Shown piece after piece: positions 11,301 through 24,300 of a stretch of 64,000 bases of DNA. The stretch's first letter is position 1. Each line of letters begins with the position of its first letter. The notes below the pieces were generated by a model. That model was not told the origin of the DNA. It saw only the letters and a list, made by a program, of their open reading frames with translations, and ran no database searches. The position numbers were made by a program, and so were the translations under genes. Where the stretch lies: contig NC_088338.1 in assembly GCF_036884655.1 (NCBI RefSeq), positions 5,739,501 through 5,803,500 of the forward strand, read 5' to 3'. Source of the DNA: Musa acuminata AAA Group. Its lineage: Eukaryota; Streptophyta; Magnoliopsida; Zingiberales; Musaceae.

Positions 11301-13673
11301 TATGGTTTACAGTAAAAAGAATATATAGATACTTTTGTGGTAATTTATGATTGCTTTGCACATTGTAATGGCTTTCCTAATTATTGACATTCTTATACTT
11401 GCTTCATGTTGCACTAGGTGAACAGATATCTGTTCTCTAACAAAACATCATCAATTTAATGTTGTGCTTACACAATCTGAATCTGACTCTGTAGCTCACA
11501 GAAATTGTAAATCGAGGACACTTAGTGTCTGATGAGATCATCATCGATCTGTTATCCAAGCGTCTTGAAGATGGAGTGGCTAAGGGTGAATCAGGATTTA
11601 TTCTTGATGGTTTCCCACGAACAAGAAGACAAGCAGTGAGTGAATGATATTATAGTCCACACACTATCTCACTTTGTTCTAGAAGGTGTTGTTTTGTTTT
11701 CACTAGTATGGTACCTATTCTGCTTATGAAATGCTGTTTCTTCTGAAACTTTAGTTGCAGTGCTCAGTCTTTTGTTTAACTTCATAGATACATTTTCCAT
11801 TTAATGTTTCAGAATGCATCTTTATTTCCTCTTCTTCTAGGGTGTTCTCAGGCATAGGTGTATCCTGAGTGTCTCTTTGTTTGCACGAGCTTAAACTGCA
11901 GCAGTTAACATATATCCTTCCATTAGTTGACTAGCCTTCCAGGTTTATAGAGAGGCCCTCTTTACCATAACTTGCCTAGCATTTGGCTCCAGTTTTGATG
12001 TTGCGTTAAAATGGTATCGCGCGCTTCTTTCCCTGAGTTATTTCAGCACTTTTGCTTTCTTTTAATTGTCCATGGTACCATGTACTTGATTTTTTGTGTA
12101 AGGAATTGGAGTAAATACAAAACCAAATTAAGTTTGAGAAAGATAAAAAGATAACTCTTAATTGAAAAGTATGTCTTTCCTTTATAATCCTAGTGATTTT
12201 CAACCCAACTGCGAATAGTTCTCAGATTGGACATCTCTGAATTTGGAGAGAACTTGATTAATTTTCTAGCTAACCTGTGCTCAGTTAAAAAGAACAAAAA
12301 AAAAACATTGGCACTACCTAATAAACCTCTGGTTTTCAGATAACAGGTCTGGTATGTTTCGCTTGGGGGAACTATATTAGTCATTGAGCAATAGTGGCTT
12401 GAATTCATATCATGCTGCATCTTGTAATTCTTTTGCTCATCATCAATTTGCCTGATATGGCAGGAAATACTAGATGGAGTTACAGAAATTGAGCTGGTTG
12501 TCAACTTAAAGCTCAGAGAAGATGTACTGCTCGCTAAGTGTCTCGGGAGAAGAATTTGCAGCCAGTGTGGAGGCAACTTTAATGTTGCCTCCATTGATAT
12601 CAAGGGTGAGAATGGCAGGCCAGGTATTGCTATGCCCCCACTTCTACCTCCTGAACATTGCATGTCAAAACTCATTACCAGAGCGGATGACACTGAAGAG
12701 GTGGTGAAGGAACGACTCCGTTTATACCATGAATTGGTAATGCATAAAGTACTTGATTTGCCAACTCAATTTCCAAAATTTGTTGATTCGTTTGGATCTC
12801 ACAGAACTCTATTAATGCATCATAGCATGTTTATGGTTCAGGAAGATCCTTATCACTATTCCACTCTCCAAAACTTCTTTGTAATTGAATGTATCAAGAG
12901 CATTTGCAATAGTGTCATAGACAAAGCGGTACACTTGGGAAGATAATTTAACCATAATGCGGCAATCTGTTCCAGCTGTTGAGAATTTGACCAATAGTGT
13001 CTAGAATAGTGTATAATACTATTTGTTGTTTTCGACCAGACTATAAATACAATACATGATGTCAGAAGGCACTCGCCAGAACAGAGAGGACTTTATCTAG
13101 ATCAATTTTGTGACTGTCTCAGCTGACATGTGTAGAGAATGTGAACCAAGACGATATTTGTTTCATCAAATGATGTTTTCATTAGTAGTTTTCTTGTTAT
13201 GATGCAATTAATGATACTTGCATTATTCAATTAACATGAAACTTTTCTAATCTCATCCATTTATCAAGTTTTCGCCAATAGTTCTATTCCTTTTTTCAGT
13301 TACAAACAAAATTCTAAGGAAGGTCAAAGGAGTTCAAATGCAGAATTTGATCTATTATCCTTTATACCTTGGAACCAGTCTTGTCATAAAATATAGCTTC
13401 TTTTCATGTGAATTGGATAATTGATGAAATCAATCGGTACAATAAGACATGCTGTATTAGTAAGTTTTTTTTTAATCTTTTTATCTGTTTGTGATGTTCT
13501 TTGTTCTAAATAATGGTTTGTTTATGCAGAGTCAACCAGTGGAAGAGTTTTACCGCATCCGTGGGAAGCTCTTAGAGTTCGATTTGCCTGGAGGAATTCC
13601 CGAGTCTTGGCCGAAGCTATTGCGGGCTCTGAATCTTGATGACCATAATGAAAAGCAATCAGCAGCCGCGTGA
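8332..13673 (+). CDS. ADK: Adenylate kinase, organellar (chloroplast/mitochondrial) type, 4 exons
   Basis: Exons: 8332-8634, 11495-11635, 12464-12736, 13530-13673; 286 aa, all junctions in phase 0. It interconverts 2 ADP with ATP and AMP. Residues 1 to about 50 are R/S/A-rich and poor in acid, as in an organellar transit peptide. The P-loop GCPGVGKGT is at about 60-68, followed by [12 protein letters not shown] (AMP site), DGFPRT at 139-144, [16 protein letters not shown] (LID with CxxC) and [15 protein letters not shown]. The tail [20 protein letters not shown] is typical of the plant organellar clade. An in-frame ATG at 8167 would add 55 residues; the 8332 start was chosen because it matches the usual plant length (about 284 aa). 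Plastid and mitochondrial targeting cannot be separated by eye. Intron 1 (2.86 kb) carries repeats annotated separately. Confidence 0.94.
9147..10087. mobile_element. Two inverted miniature LTR (TRIM-like) elements in ADK intron 1
   Basis: Four related LTR segments and two short internal segments form a near-palindrome. LTR A 9147-9359 is full length (213 bp, minus orientation). Internal segment 9360-9452. LTR B 9453-9643 is truncated (minus). LTR C about 9649-9767 is truncated (plus). Internal segment 9768-9874. LTR D 9875-10087 is full length (213 bp, plus). The LTRs begin TGATAAGG and end CCTTATCA (TG..CA with 8-bp inverted ends). The internal segments are only 93-107 bp, start GATTGGCGCTAGAAGGAGGG or a variant, and end near GGAGGGAGCAC, which may be a purine tract. 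No coding capacity. The flanks TCTTG and CCTTG match at 4 of 5 positions, compatible with a worn target duplication. Known TRIMs have LTRs of 100-250 bp and tiny interiors, which fits. No canonical tRNA-Met primer site was seen. Confidence 0.72.
10110..10398. repeat. Tandem duplication, 149-bp unit, in ADK intron 1
   Basis: 10110-10258 and 10259-10398 align along their length (both contain GGGAAAACTAGAGGTAACTG, then GGTTGATTGTTTTGTTTTAT) with scattered differences. It lies immediately right of the inverted LTR pair. No coding content. Confidence 0.85.
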
Positions 13674-14640
13674 TTATAAACGGAGGTTGCAGATCTGTCG
13701 CGTGTGTAGTGTAAATGCATACTACCAAGCTCGATTTTTTTCCGAATAAGAGTTCAAACTAACCCTGCCAGAACAAAAAAAGGAGGGTGTCAACTTGCTT
13801 AATAATCCCACGGAGGATTTGGTTCTCAAGCAATAGAACAGACTGATTTCAACTTGCCCATACTGATTATTATGTTAAAAGGTGTAGTTATGGTGTGCAG
13901 GATGAGTTATATTCTTTCTTCAACGTGCCCAATACACCCCAGCATTTCTCCACCTCACACACGTCTGTCTTCAAACAGTTTTCTCACATATTAAATCGAT
14001 TCATGGATGTCAACTAGATGGAGGTACTATTCATCAACTTTGATTTAAGCATCTTATATCACATGGATCATAATGGCGCCTCGTGATGAATCGTGTATAA
14101 TTTCAATTAAACTTCGGTCAGAATACAATCTTCCTGTGTTGTCTATTTCAAGAACCAGAAATTTGATTCCTCTATAAATCTTTTAATCCAGCAAATTAAT
14201 CATACTTCAGCACCATTAAAAATGCACTTAGGATATAACGAGAATAATGCTATGTATATGAATTTTTTCGTGCAAAATCCATAACCTTTTATTAAGTATA
14301 TAGGAATCAATAGCAAGCATATATCTTTTCAACTGTACCTTTGAATCGGGTTAGTTAGCGATATTTAGTATTTTAATTTTTATATTTTAAAAAATTATAT
14401 TAGTATTTCTATATTAATGAAAGTAAAATATTAAATCATATTTTTTTCTCACGTTGTGGACTCTATTAACAAAACATACTTCATATCTTGTTACATACAT
14501 AAATAATATTAAAAAAAGAATAAAAAAGATAATTTTATAATCACTATTATTTGTCGCCCTTGTCCCTGGGTTTCATAAAGGTCGAAGGTAGCACCCAAAT
14601 TGGATACCACTTTCGTTGTTATACCACTTTCGTTGTCATT

Positions 14641-14890
14641 GGATATGTCGTCCAGGAGGATAGTGAAACTGAAGGCAAAAATTACGAAGTAATCGTTTGG
14701 GAGGTTGTTTGAAAGGATAATAAAGTCGAAGACGAGGATAGCAAAGCATGAGAAATAAGATGATATATAAGATGAGAATAGCTAATGATATGACTATTGG
14801 GTAGGTTGTCCGAGGGCATAGAAAAATAAGAGAAATAAGATATCCAACCTAACATTGGATAGGTTGTCCAGCGGGATAACAAAACGAACG
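14641..14890. repeat. Degenerate minisatellite-like repeat
   Basis: Four diverged copies of a roughly 45-60 bp unit, each containing a form of GGTTGTCC..GGATA..AAA..GAGGATA, begin near 14641, 14699, 14799 and 14855. Alignment is by eye and spacing is uneven. Confidence 0.4.
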
Positions 14891-15059
14891 GAGGATATCA
14901 AGTTTGAAGTTATAAAATTAATATCTTTAAATGGTAAAGATAGCGACTATAAAAATATTTTTTTATTTATTTTAACATAATTTCTACACGTCAGTAGAGT
15001 CGACAGTTAAATGTTTCTGTACAGATCGGAACGGAATACTAAACTAACTACAGCTAATC

Positions 15060-15850
15060 TGTGATTAGCACCCTTTCACGCCAAATGTAAAGAAAAGCCA
15101 CTAGAAGGCGAGAAGAACAAGAAAGGAGGGAAGGGAACGAACCCTACGTAGCCGGAATCTCTTGCCGGACTCGGAAAAAAGCTCCTCCAGGCAAAGATCG
15201 GCCTTGGGTGTGGCGGCGGGAGTCCCCCGACAGAGGAGCCTCGGGCTCAGGCACTTGACGTGGACCGGGAGGCACAACGAGCTCTCGATTGATTAAGCAG
15301 TCGGAGGGGAAGAAAATCCAACACCGGCGACTGAGCAATCGGGGCCGCAAAGCCGATCAAGAATCGGGACCATGGAATGGGGAAGAGAGGAAGAGGGTTT
15401 CTTTGCTCGATCGTTGGGTAAAGAGAGAAGCCAGTAAGGATGAGGAAGAGGAGGGACGGGGACGATTAAGACGATGAATCGTTTGGCCTCGAACGGAACA
15501 GAGGCGGTTCACCGTCGCAGTTGCCGAATGCGCTTTAATAGCGGGAGGAGGGGCCGCCGACACGCCCACGTGGCGCAGTCATAGCGGCCTTCTGAGCATT
15601 GAAGTGTGTTCGGAGTGTTTTACGCAGCGAGCACTGCGTCCGGTGTCCGGATCCAGGTGGCAGGTCCAGGTGGCGTGCAAGCATTGGCGCATCCGTGGAC
15701 GATGTCTTGCTCATGAATCCGCGAGCTTTAATTAGTTGATTGACCTTCCAACGGCATGATGAGGCTGATGAGTTCGATAGGGTTCATTCATTTGAATCCA
15801 ACTCTTCGTGGAAGATGCAGATGCTGCTGAGCTAAACGACGGCTGAAACG
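15060..15850. other. GC-rich island, possible unannotated promoter or first exon
   Basis: This stretch is far more GC-rich than its surroundings and looks like the leader regions of genes in this window. On the minus strand an AT-rich TATTAAAG motif (about 15534-15541) is followed by C/T-rich sequence and a short ORF starting at about 15375 that stops after 26 codons. No downstream exon could be found to the left, so no gene is called. Confidence 0.3.
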
Positions 15851-16208
15851 GATCCACCAGAAGTGGTGCAGTCAAAACACCCCAATTGATAACCTAACAA
15901 CGTCTCATCCTCCGACGCATCTTGCCAAATCATAAGAACAATTCACTAACATACGAGTAGCAGACATTGTTAACACTTTTGGGGCTTCGATTCTTCTCTA
16001 ATGCTGCACAAAATGATAGATTAGCAATTTACAGTTTGTGCCGATACGGCATCCATCCGAGTTGGTCGAAACATAAACTAGTTGTTTTTGTATTAATCGA
16101 TCAATAAGCAATTCAAACATTTCGCCTGTACAGACTATTTAAGCTGCAAGAAGAGCCAAAACAGCAAAGAAAAAAACCCTTTCATCTCGGACAACTGATC
16201 TCACTATA

Positions 16209-18817
16209 TCAATCCAAAATTAGGGTGATCATCTTATTTGATAAGCCTGCTTCTTCAAAAGTTAAGTTGTTTGCATATTCCAGGCTCTTCAACGTACCAG
16301 GAATGGCTTCGGCAAAGTGGAAAGGTCGCTTTTGTCCATCCGCCAACTGTGAGGAGCACAGAGACCATAAAAGCTGCATGGGGACAGGCAAGATTCATGT
16401 CAACCTTGTAAACAGATAGCTGTGGAAGCAAGGACACGAATTTCTGATTAGATCTACTACCTTTGTCGAGTCAGTTGGAAGGAAATTTCTCCGGATTCTA
16501 CGTCCATCAGGGAGACGGATCGCAATTTTACAAAGTTCTCTGCTACTTTTTGGTTCTTCGGGAAGAGGAGGATAAATCATCTCTCCATTTAAGCTGGTTT
16601 CGGAATCTTTCTCCGGTTTAGGTTCATCATCAATTACAGGTGGCCAAGAAGCACCTTTACCATCCTCCAGTGAAGCTGCTATTGCACGCATAAGCGCTTC
16701 ATCATCCTCAACTTCTTTGTCTAAAACAAACAAAAAACATGGTGAATTCTGATGAACCCAAGTCAAAAATTTACATAGCTTGGGCCTTGTATTCTTGTAA
16801 TGCACAAATTACCAAGTTCTGGTGGACTGGAATTTAAGAATGCAGTCATTTACACTAAAGCACAAATTTTCTTTGGCCCTTTTTGATGGAAAATCAACAC
16901 CCATCTTAGTTGCATGGATTATTTATAAATGCTGCAATTTTCCATCTCATCACATGACATGTCAGGAAACATTCATAAATCTTTGTGTCAGAATCTGTAC
17001 TTGATCTAGGTGCATCAAGAGAAAAAATGACAGTAAATAGATATTTTAGATCCAAAAGTCATTTGTTTTAAGGATTAAACATCGGCTGACTTACCTAGTA
17101 TATTATTGAGTGCAGAATTATGGGTGACTCTTGGACGCTTCTGAGGAAGAATAGCATGATGCTCATTTGGTCCTTTGTCCAGAAATGGAAGCAACTCCTA
17201 GATAGGAAAGCCATTGCAAATAACAAAGAAGACAAATTATTAGCTCTGAATCCAATATGTTTGAAGGCGAAGTTTACTAGCATATTCATACATCAGGAGA
17301 TGATAGAGAGATGAAGTCAAAACTCAAAAGAATACATAATTATGGATCATTTAGGCCTCCAGTACCTCCAACAGACGCTCCGGTTGTATCATGTTACTCC
17401 ATCCCCTCATTTTTTGTCCAGTAATGGGATCAATAACAAGAACTGCAGGAAGAGTAGTCAAGTTGTAGTAGGTGCAGACCTTCTTCCCCTCACTGGTATC
17501 ATGCAACACCTGAGATTCTCAAAACAAATGCAACATAAAGCATAAAGCAGGTAGAAAATCGAAATAATAAGCAAAGAGTATAACTGTGCCCTGAATCTTA
17601 TTAGTAAAAAAAAAAAAACACAGAAATGAGATGCCTATGCAAGCATATGCTTACACAAGTACAATGGACTAACCTGAAAGAATATGAAATTGCTATGGAT
17701 TGTTTGTGCCATGGCTTCATTCGACCATGTATCACGGTTAAGCTTTGGACATGAAGAGCATATGAAAGTGACTATCTTGTAGAACTTAAATCATAGAAAA
17801 CAGTACAAGTCTAGAAACAATTACCATATGTGAGCTGAATTCTTCATTGGACTGGATATTCATCAACAGCCACTTGCCCTGAACAGAAGCCTCAACCTTT
17901 GCCTGTACAGACAATGAAATAGTGCAATCAATGATGCATGGGAAAGAATAACATCAGGAAAAACCCATCAGCATTCAAAACTTCAATTCATATTTCCCAA
18001 ACAAGATGTTTAAAAGAAGCTCATCTCATTCTTCTTAGGTTCTGATTCTCTCTTTTCTTCTTTATTTGACATGACCAAAGGGAGAAGTTCAGTCGAAAGA
18101 AGCCTCTCAAGTTTAAATGACTAATAATCCACCTCAACAGATCACAGAGAATATGCTTTCACTTTGTTGTGGCTAATGAACTGTTTCAGCAAATACAAAT
18201 TTCTGATAAAGCATCATAATTCAATCATTTACAATTCCTTATCTTTCAAAATAATGTGAGGCTTTTTCAGTATCTGAAGAAAGGTTACACCTGAAAGGTA
18301 AATATTATGGATACTGAATCTTCTAAAGGAACAGCATGTGCCTTGATTCCTTGGCATGTCACTTATCTTAAGCAACATGTTGTTGACTATGTACTAAATA
18401 GAAATAAACAAAAGTAGATCCTCCATGGTACCATCTATGCTTAGGTATGTTACAACTAAATGTCAAGTGGCTATTGATATTTAGTGAACTTCAACAAGCT
18501 TCCCATTGGTATAACACCATTCGCTTTGAATGTAATGTTGCGTGGATACAGACAAGAGTATCATAAGTACAGGAATCAAAGTGCTTGCTTTCGGAAGATG
18601 GATATATCTGGGAAAAAAATTTAATAAATAACTGTGCTTGTGCATTGGTAGGATACCGTACAAACTAATAAAAGCACTTGGCGGTCCCAATTTCAAACCT
18701 TTTTATTTAGTCTAAAGGTGCAGTATTGAGACTAATTGGAGTCAATAACAACTAGAAGATAGAAAATAACCTTCTGCTAACTCTCAAACTACATATGTGG
18801 AATATAGTTACTAAAAC

Positions 18818-18852
<35 letters not shown>

Positions 18853-21800
18853 CACACTGTCATGTAAAATACAGTAAGTTGTTTTTTACTTCCATGTTAG
18901 TGCATTTTGTGAACTAATACTAATTATTAATTAAAAGGTTAATGATATCACATTAATTGTCATGACATGTTAATTTCATAACTTTCAGCTTCATATTGGT
19001 ATCAATTCATATAGAGGATCATTCATGAGTCCAAACTAATACATTATGACAACAGAAATTGGATATACTTCGTTAAGCTTCTTTTTCTTTGTTTTTGGCT
19101 CGAGGTAATCTATTGGTATTCTGATCAATGTGTCCATGGTCTTACTTCCTGGACACAGTTTCTGGAATGATATATGGAAGTCAACGTGTATCAAGGAACT
19201 TCACAATGACCATTTTTGCAACAACATAGTATATGACCATACCAACCGAAAAATAGGTGAAACAACCTCATCATGCAATGGAAATGAGAAAAAGCAAACA
19301 AAATAAGACTAATTATAGGATAGCCACCAATCTTTTAGCCCGATTCCACTTTCACTATCTATATTTTACTACACCCTTAGGCCACTTAAGGTTTCTCTCA
19401 TCAATCACAATTTTTTTTATTATCACTTGATGTAAAAGTTATTGTGAAATATTAACATAAAATATTTAATGCAATGACAGGTCACTTATGATGATATGAT
19501 ACAATGATGCACATGTGGATATTTGTATTGATGGCAATGCTCAAGCAGGCAGTTATTCCTACTATTGCCATGCTACTTAGCACCATTCAAAGGTGATATG
19601 TATTAATGTCTAGACTGTTGATGACACACGGGAACTCACAAGGAACCAATGCAGGTCCTGTTAATAGTAATATTACTGCATGTTAATGCCACATAATTAA
19701 CATGTAGGCATCTATTAATATTAACATATTGGACTCACTATTTTACTATCCATTCATATACATCTTATTAATAATAACTGTAATATTCCTCTCCTTATTG
19801 AAGAATTCAAATGCCTAGTGCATTCATCTATATATTTCCGACATAAGTGATCAATATGATGAAGGAAATCCTAGGCCCTAGGTGGTAGGAAGTGATCCAC
19901 CAGTAAATAAAATGAAATTAGCTATACCACAAGAAGGTATCATAAAAAAATTAATAAAATATGATGTATAAATTAGTTCTCGAAGATACATCGGTAGGAA
20001 GTAACTAATCCATGTTTGACTCATTCTTAGAACCACGAATCACTTACCGAACGAAATATAATTAGTTAACTGAAAAAGCACAATAACTCTATCACATTTC
20101 ACGCACCTGCTCGAATGGCCCTTGGTACATCAAGGCAAAAGGTGGACTATATAGAGAAGCAAGATTATCACGGGAACCATTTGATGTTGATGGGGCACTT
20201 TCATCTGATTCCCACACAGCAGATCGTTTTGACCCCTCATCAAAATTGCGGAATGCATCCACTGGCCTGAAGTCGAACAGAGTAAAAGGACATTAGACGG
20301 CAGACTGCTATAAAGTCATGTGCATCATAACATCATTAGAGTCAGGAATAGGAAACATATATCAAGTAGACACTGACCATGAAGAGAAATAGCAACTCCG
20401 AATTTGAGAATAGAAAATTTCTGAACATTTAATCTTTTGTGATGCAATCTATTGAATAGAGATAAAGGGGACAAAATAATAATTCAAGGGAAGAACTCAC
20501 AGGAAATAGGATGAACAAGTAAGCCAAACAAAGCTAAAGCAGGAAAAAGATGAACCAAAATGCCAACTTCAGGTTCAGAGATACAAGCAAAGATAGAAGT
20601 TTGAAAATTCATAATCAAAAGCATTCACAGCGATGCACAGGTTTCAAAAAAACATGTCTGTTCAATTATACACAAACTAACTTCCAAAACTAGAAATTTC
20701 ATTGCAGGGTGATTCCCACTATTAAAAAGGAGACGAGAGAGAGTAAACAGGTACAGATCACAGTAAATCCAAAACATTTTATCCAACTTAACAAAGATAT
20801 GGATTGAACGAGTTCCATATTCAAGCAAAATTCTTTTCCTGTATTTCACAATTCTTAATTTTTATTGTTTTAAAATTCAAAGAAACAACAGAGAAACAAA
20901 TAGAGAAGTTACATACTAGAAGGGTTTGCAAATGTAACAAAATTTGCAACATGCATAGCTAAGGACTTGTGCATTTAGGCCAAGGCCAAGAAGCCTTCAA
21001 GACATCAAGGTAGCTGAACAAGGACATGTACTTGATGGTTGCCTGTAAGACTGAAACTTATAGCAGCCCAGGTCAGCCTTACCCATTATCAGCCTTCCAT
21101 ACCACTGAGTTGAGAATCAGTCTTCTTTTCATGCCTTAAGCTGGTTATAAGTACCATTATAACTATGTTCTTTCAAAATGTTATCTCTGTACACAATTTT
21201 CAGAAAACTAATTGCAAGACTGACAAATATCCTAAAGTCTGTCTTTAATATTACTTATATCTCTACTACATCTACCTCGGAGCATTGATGACAAAAAAAT
21301 TTCTCGCTCTATCATGTTGTCAGGTCTATAACATTCTAGTTTTAATAGTGATTGAGAGAAAAAATTGAACTCTTCTGTGGATCGTTTATCTAGGAGATCA
21401 TTTATGGAAGAAAAATAATTTAGGCAGTAGTCATCCTTTGTTTAGGACACGATTTGTGGAAGGTAAAGAACCAAGCAGCAGTCATTGTGCTGGAGGATCT
21501 GCAACAGATGCAGCCTCCATTACCAAATTCATGGTTTTCTGATGCTATCTTGGTTTGTCACCTTTGCAATTTAAACAGGGCTTTATTTTTGGGTAACAAT
21601 TGAACTAAAAGAAGGCTTCATGAACTAAGCAATAAACGTTCGATGACGACGGCATTAGTTAGATTCTGTAGAAACAATGTGAGATGACAAGAACCACACC
21701 TGAACAAAGGCATGTCCCCATAAAGAGTCTCTCTTTTGACAGGCAATGGCGGACGTATTTCATCCTCTGGAGGGCGTGGCACCGAACTTGTGGTGCCAAA

Positions 21801-22302
21801 AAAATTCACCTGTCCACTGCAAAAAGAGAGATTAAACGATAGTTTAATTCCGTCCAAAAGCTGCACTATAAACCAGACGAATCCTTCCCAACTCACCTAG
21901 GGCGTTCATTGATGGGCGGAGGCAAGGAAGACGAAGCAACCCCACCGTCCTCATTGCCAACATAGAAGAGTTGAACAGCTTCATCAAGCCTCCATCTTGT
22001 TGCCTGGAGAATTTATCCACCACACCAAGGACGACTACTATCAAAAAAGACCCTAAAACCCCAATCCAGATTAATGCGAAGCAAAAGGGACAGATCGAAC
22101 GACTATCACGGCAACCAAATCAATTTCGGAGGATCAGGAGCGGGAAACAACCCGAGAAATCCGCCGGATGACAATGCAAGTGTTCAACAGGGAACCGAAC
22201 CTGCAGGAACTGCGTCGCGGTAGCGGCGGTCTGGCCGACGGCGATCTCGAGGAATGACAACACCAGCTGCTGCTGCTCCGCCGCCGTTGGTACCGTCTCC
22301 AT
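16209..22302 (-). CDS. PUX7: PUX7-like plant UBX-domain protein, 10 exons
   Basis: Exons in transcript order: 22201-22302, 21897-22003, 21700-21816, 20107-20266, 17825-17902, 17674-17742, 17366-17509, 17095-17197, 16461-16720, 16209-16373; 434 aa. Domains: UBA-like N-terminus (LVLSFLEIAVGQTAATATQF, about 1-45); thioredoxin-like UAS domain (about 150-290: SLYSPPFALMYQGPFEQAK, KWLLMNIQSNEEFSSHMLNR, PAVLVIDPITGQKM); UIM-like helix EDDEALMRAIAASLED at about 298-313; C-terminal UBX domain from about 355 (KIAIRLPDGRRIRRNF, LLWSLCSSQL). This is the UBXD7/PUX7 order. UBX domains bind the AAA ATPase CDC48/p97 and the UBA and UIM bind ubiquitin; partner function is inferred from family. Start: the METVPTAAEQQQ methionine was chosen. 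An in-frame ATG 27 nt upstream (22329) would add nine residues and cannot be excluded. Confidence 0.93.
18821..18850. repeat. GA microsatellite in PUX7 intron 4
   Basis: About 14 GA units within the 2.2-kb intron at 17903-20106, which otherwise shows AT-rich sequence with no recognisable gene or element. Confidence 0.9.
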
Positions 22303-22483
22303 CTGCCTGGGGCTGGGGTAGAACTCCAAATCTTAGGGTTAAAGCAATGCGTAAATTCCGCGAGAGAGTGAGAGAGAGAGATAGACGATCGAGACGCTGA
22401 AACCCTCGTTAGGATCTGATCTCGATCTCTCACTCCACGGCTAATGAGGTACACACCAGTGTTTCATACCGAGACCTTTTTTC

Positions 22484-22492
22484 ATATATGTA

Positions 22493-22569
<77 letters not shown>
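22484..22569. repeat. TA microsatellite
   Basis: About 85 bp of alternating T and A, about 180 bp upstream of the PUX7 start codon, with a short G-containing lead-in (TATATATGTATATATGTA). Confidence 0.95.
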
Positions 22570-22571
<2 letters not shown>

Positions 22572-23329
22572 AATAAAAATTCAACTCTTAGGTTCTTGAT
22601 TTTTTTTTTCCTTTTTTTAATGTGTTTTTGTTCTTTAGCTTAGAACATAAATCAATCATGCCTCGGATTTAAGTAGGAAATCTAATGAAAATATATTTTA
22701 AATAAATAAGAAAAAATATATAGAAAAGAAAACCCGAACTCACGTTTGTTTTAGGCGATGGTGTTGAGAAGATGATCAAAAACAGGAGCGTGAAAGAATA
22801 TTTCTAATGAGAAGATAACGTTTGGTGAGAAAAATCAAAAGAGAAATCTCGTTGCTTTATAGGGTGGATGAGAGGGAAGAAGACTTTGGTAAACGCTTCG
22901 GGTCATAAACGATTAAACATAAATTGCACGTTAAAGAGGTAAACATCATTAACACAAAGGAAAGAAAAACAAAATGGAAAGGAAAGGAAAGGAAAATTTA
23001 AGAAAAATAATGGAAATAGTTGTATGGAAATTTTTTTTTTATTTTTTTCCATTACTCGATCCTAATGGAAAGGAAGAGAGATGGAGTTGAAAATGTGAGT
23101 CGAATAAATTAAATAAAAAAATAATCTAACAAGTTTGAGCCTAACATATAATTTTTTTTTTACTTAGAATATAAAAAAAAATTAATTTCTCATAGATTCT
23201 GTATCCATTTGATAGAGACAGTTAATGAGTATTTGAACTTATATCATAACTTTTATGACTTAAATAATACTATAAAAAACCATCGATAAACTTATAAGTC
23301 GATCATTCTCAACCACTTTGTACACCTTA

Positions 23330-24300
23330 GCTTGAGAATGATATATACGATCACTTTTGAACTCAAATATCTTTTTCGATCAATTAGCGAAGAAGTTCAA
23401 ATTCAACTTCATAACATGCAAGCTCCTAAGCAGTCCATTACTTCCTTTATGGTAATCCAACAAAAGAAAGTTCAATCTAACTATACAAAGAGATTTATTG
23501 AGAAATCTAGAATGGTGTCAGCCTCAAATCCATCCTACTTTTTGAGTTGATCATCAAAAAATCATTAGTCAAATACTTGAAGCTATTGCAAAAGGTCAAC
23601 CCGTACATTACGATTGAATCTCCAATGATAAAAAAGGAAAAATGGAAGAAAAGATATAAGGATGTAAATCCTTCTCAATTGACCCTAAACAATGGATCTT
23701 AGAGCGAAAAACCTTAATCACAATCTTACTTGATTAGACCTTAGCCTATGAGGAAAAACAAGACAAATTATTATTGATTCTATTGGGACCATAGATATCC
23801 CCGAGGACTACTATGATTTGGAGTAGTAGATCAAGGAGTTGATTAAATGGGGACATCGATCGTTACCTCTCTCAAAAAGTAAAGACATCCCTATACACCC
23901 ATGATCCAATTAAGCAATAAGTCAACATAATAATTGGAGGGCTGAACTCAAGAGGAGATAATAATGTGGCTCGAAAATTTTATACGAAAAACCTCATCTA
24001 AAAGGAACGAACTTGTTAACTTTTTGGCACCATATTTCGAAGCTTTTGCTTATTTCCCAATAATATGATTGAATCCATCGTGAAACATGGTGCCCAAATT
24101 TTACGAACCAAGACCAACGAATCTAGTTGCAAAGCACTATCATATGATAATGCATCTAGTGTTAGCTTTGAAATAACCACTAAATAATATAAGTTACTCA
24201 CAGCATATCACAGTATTGGCAACCTTCCTACCAAAACATTGTGTTTTGTCCCCTTTTTTTTGTGTGAAAATACAACAAAGGGTAAATGATATATGGGGCT
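23330..24300 (+). pseudogene. Decayed Ty3/gypsy gag-type fragment
   Basis: Broken plus-strand frames contain blocks typical of plant gypsy gag: IQLHNMQAPKQSITSFMVIQ then NYTKRFIEKSRM (23399-23518), EKWKKRYKDVNP with its flank (about 23637-23670), a QIKELIKWGH-like block (23827-23857) and VNIIIGGLNSRGDNNVARKF (about 23922-23981). Stops and frameshifts separate them. The last block resembles the INVIIGGP motif that precedes the aspartic protease in gypsy polyproteins. No LTRs, reverse transcriptase or integrase were found nearby, so this is a fragment. Confidence 0.6.

Larger units (their letters stand above)
13674..16208. other. Intergenic: ADK and PUX7 3' sides with a GC-rich island
   Basis: Convergent 3' ends. 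About 13.7-14.6 kb is AT-rich with no recognisable gene. 14.64-14.89 kb has a worn short tandem repeat. 15.06-15.85 kb is markedly GC-rich with several short ORFs on both strands but none matching a known family. Confidence 0.6.

Noticed and set aside
22303..22329. Upstream in-frame ATG adding nine residues to PUX7
   Set aside because: The second methionine gives the usual N-terminal length before the UBA-like domain; cannot be settled without cDNA.
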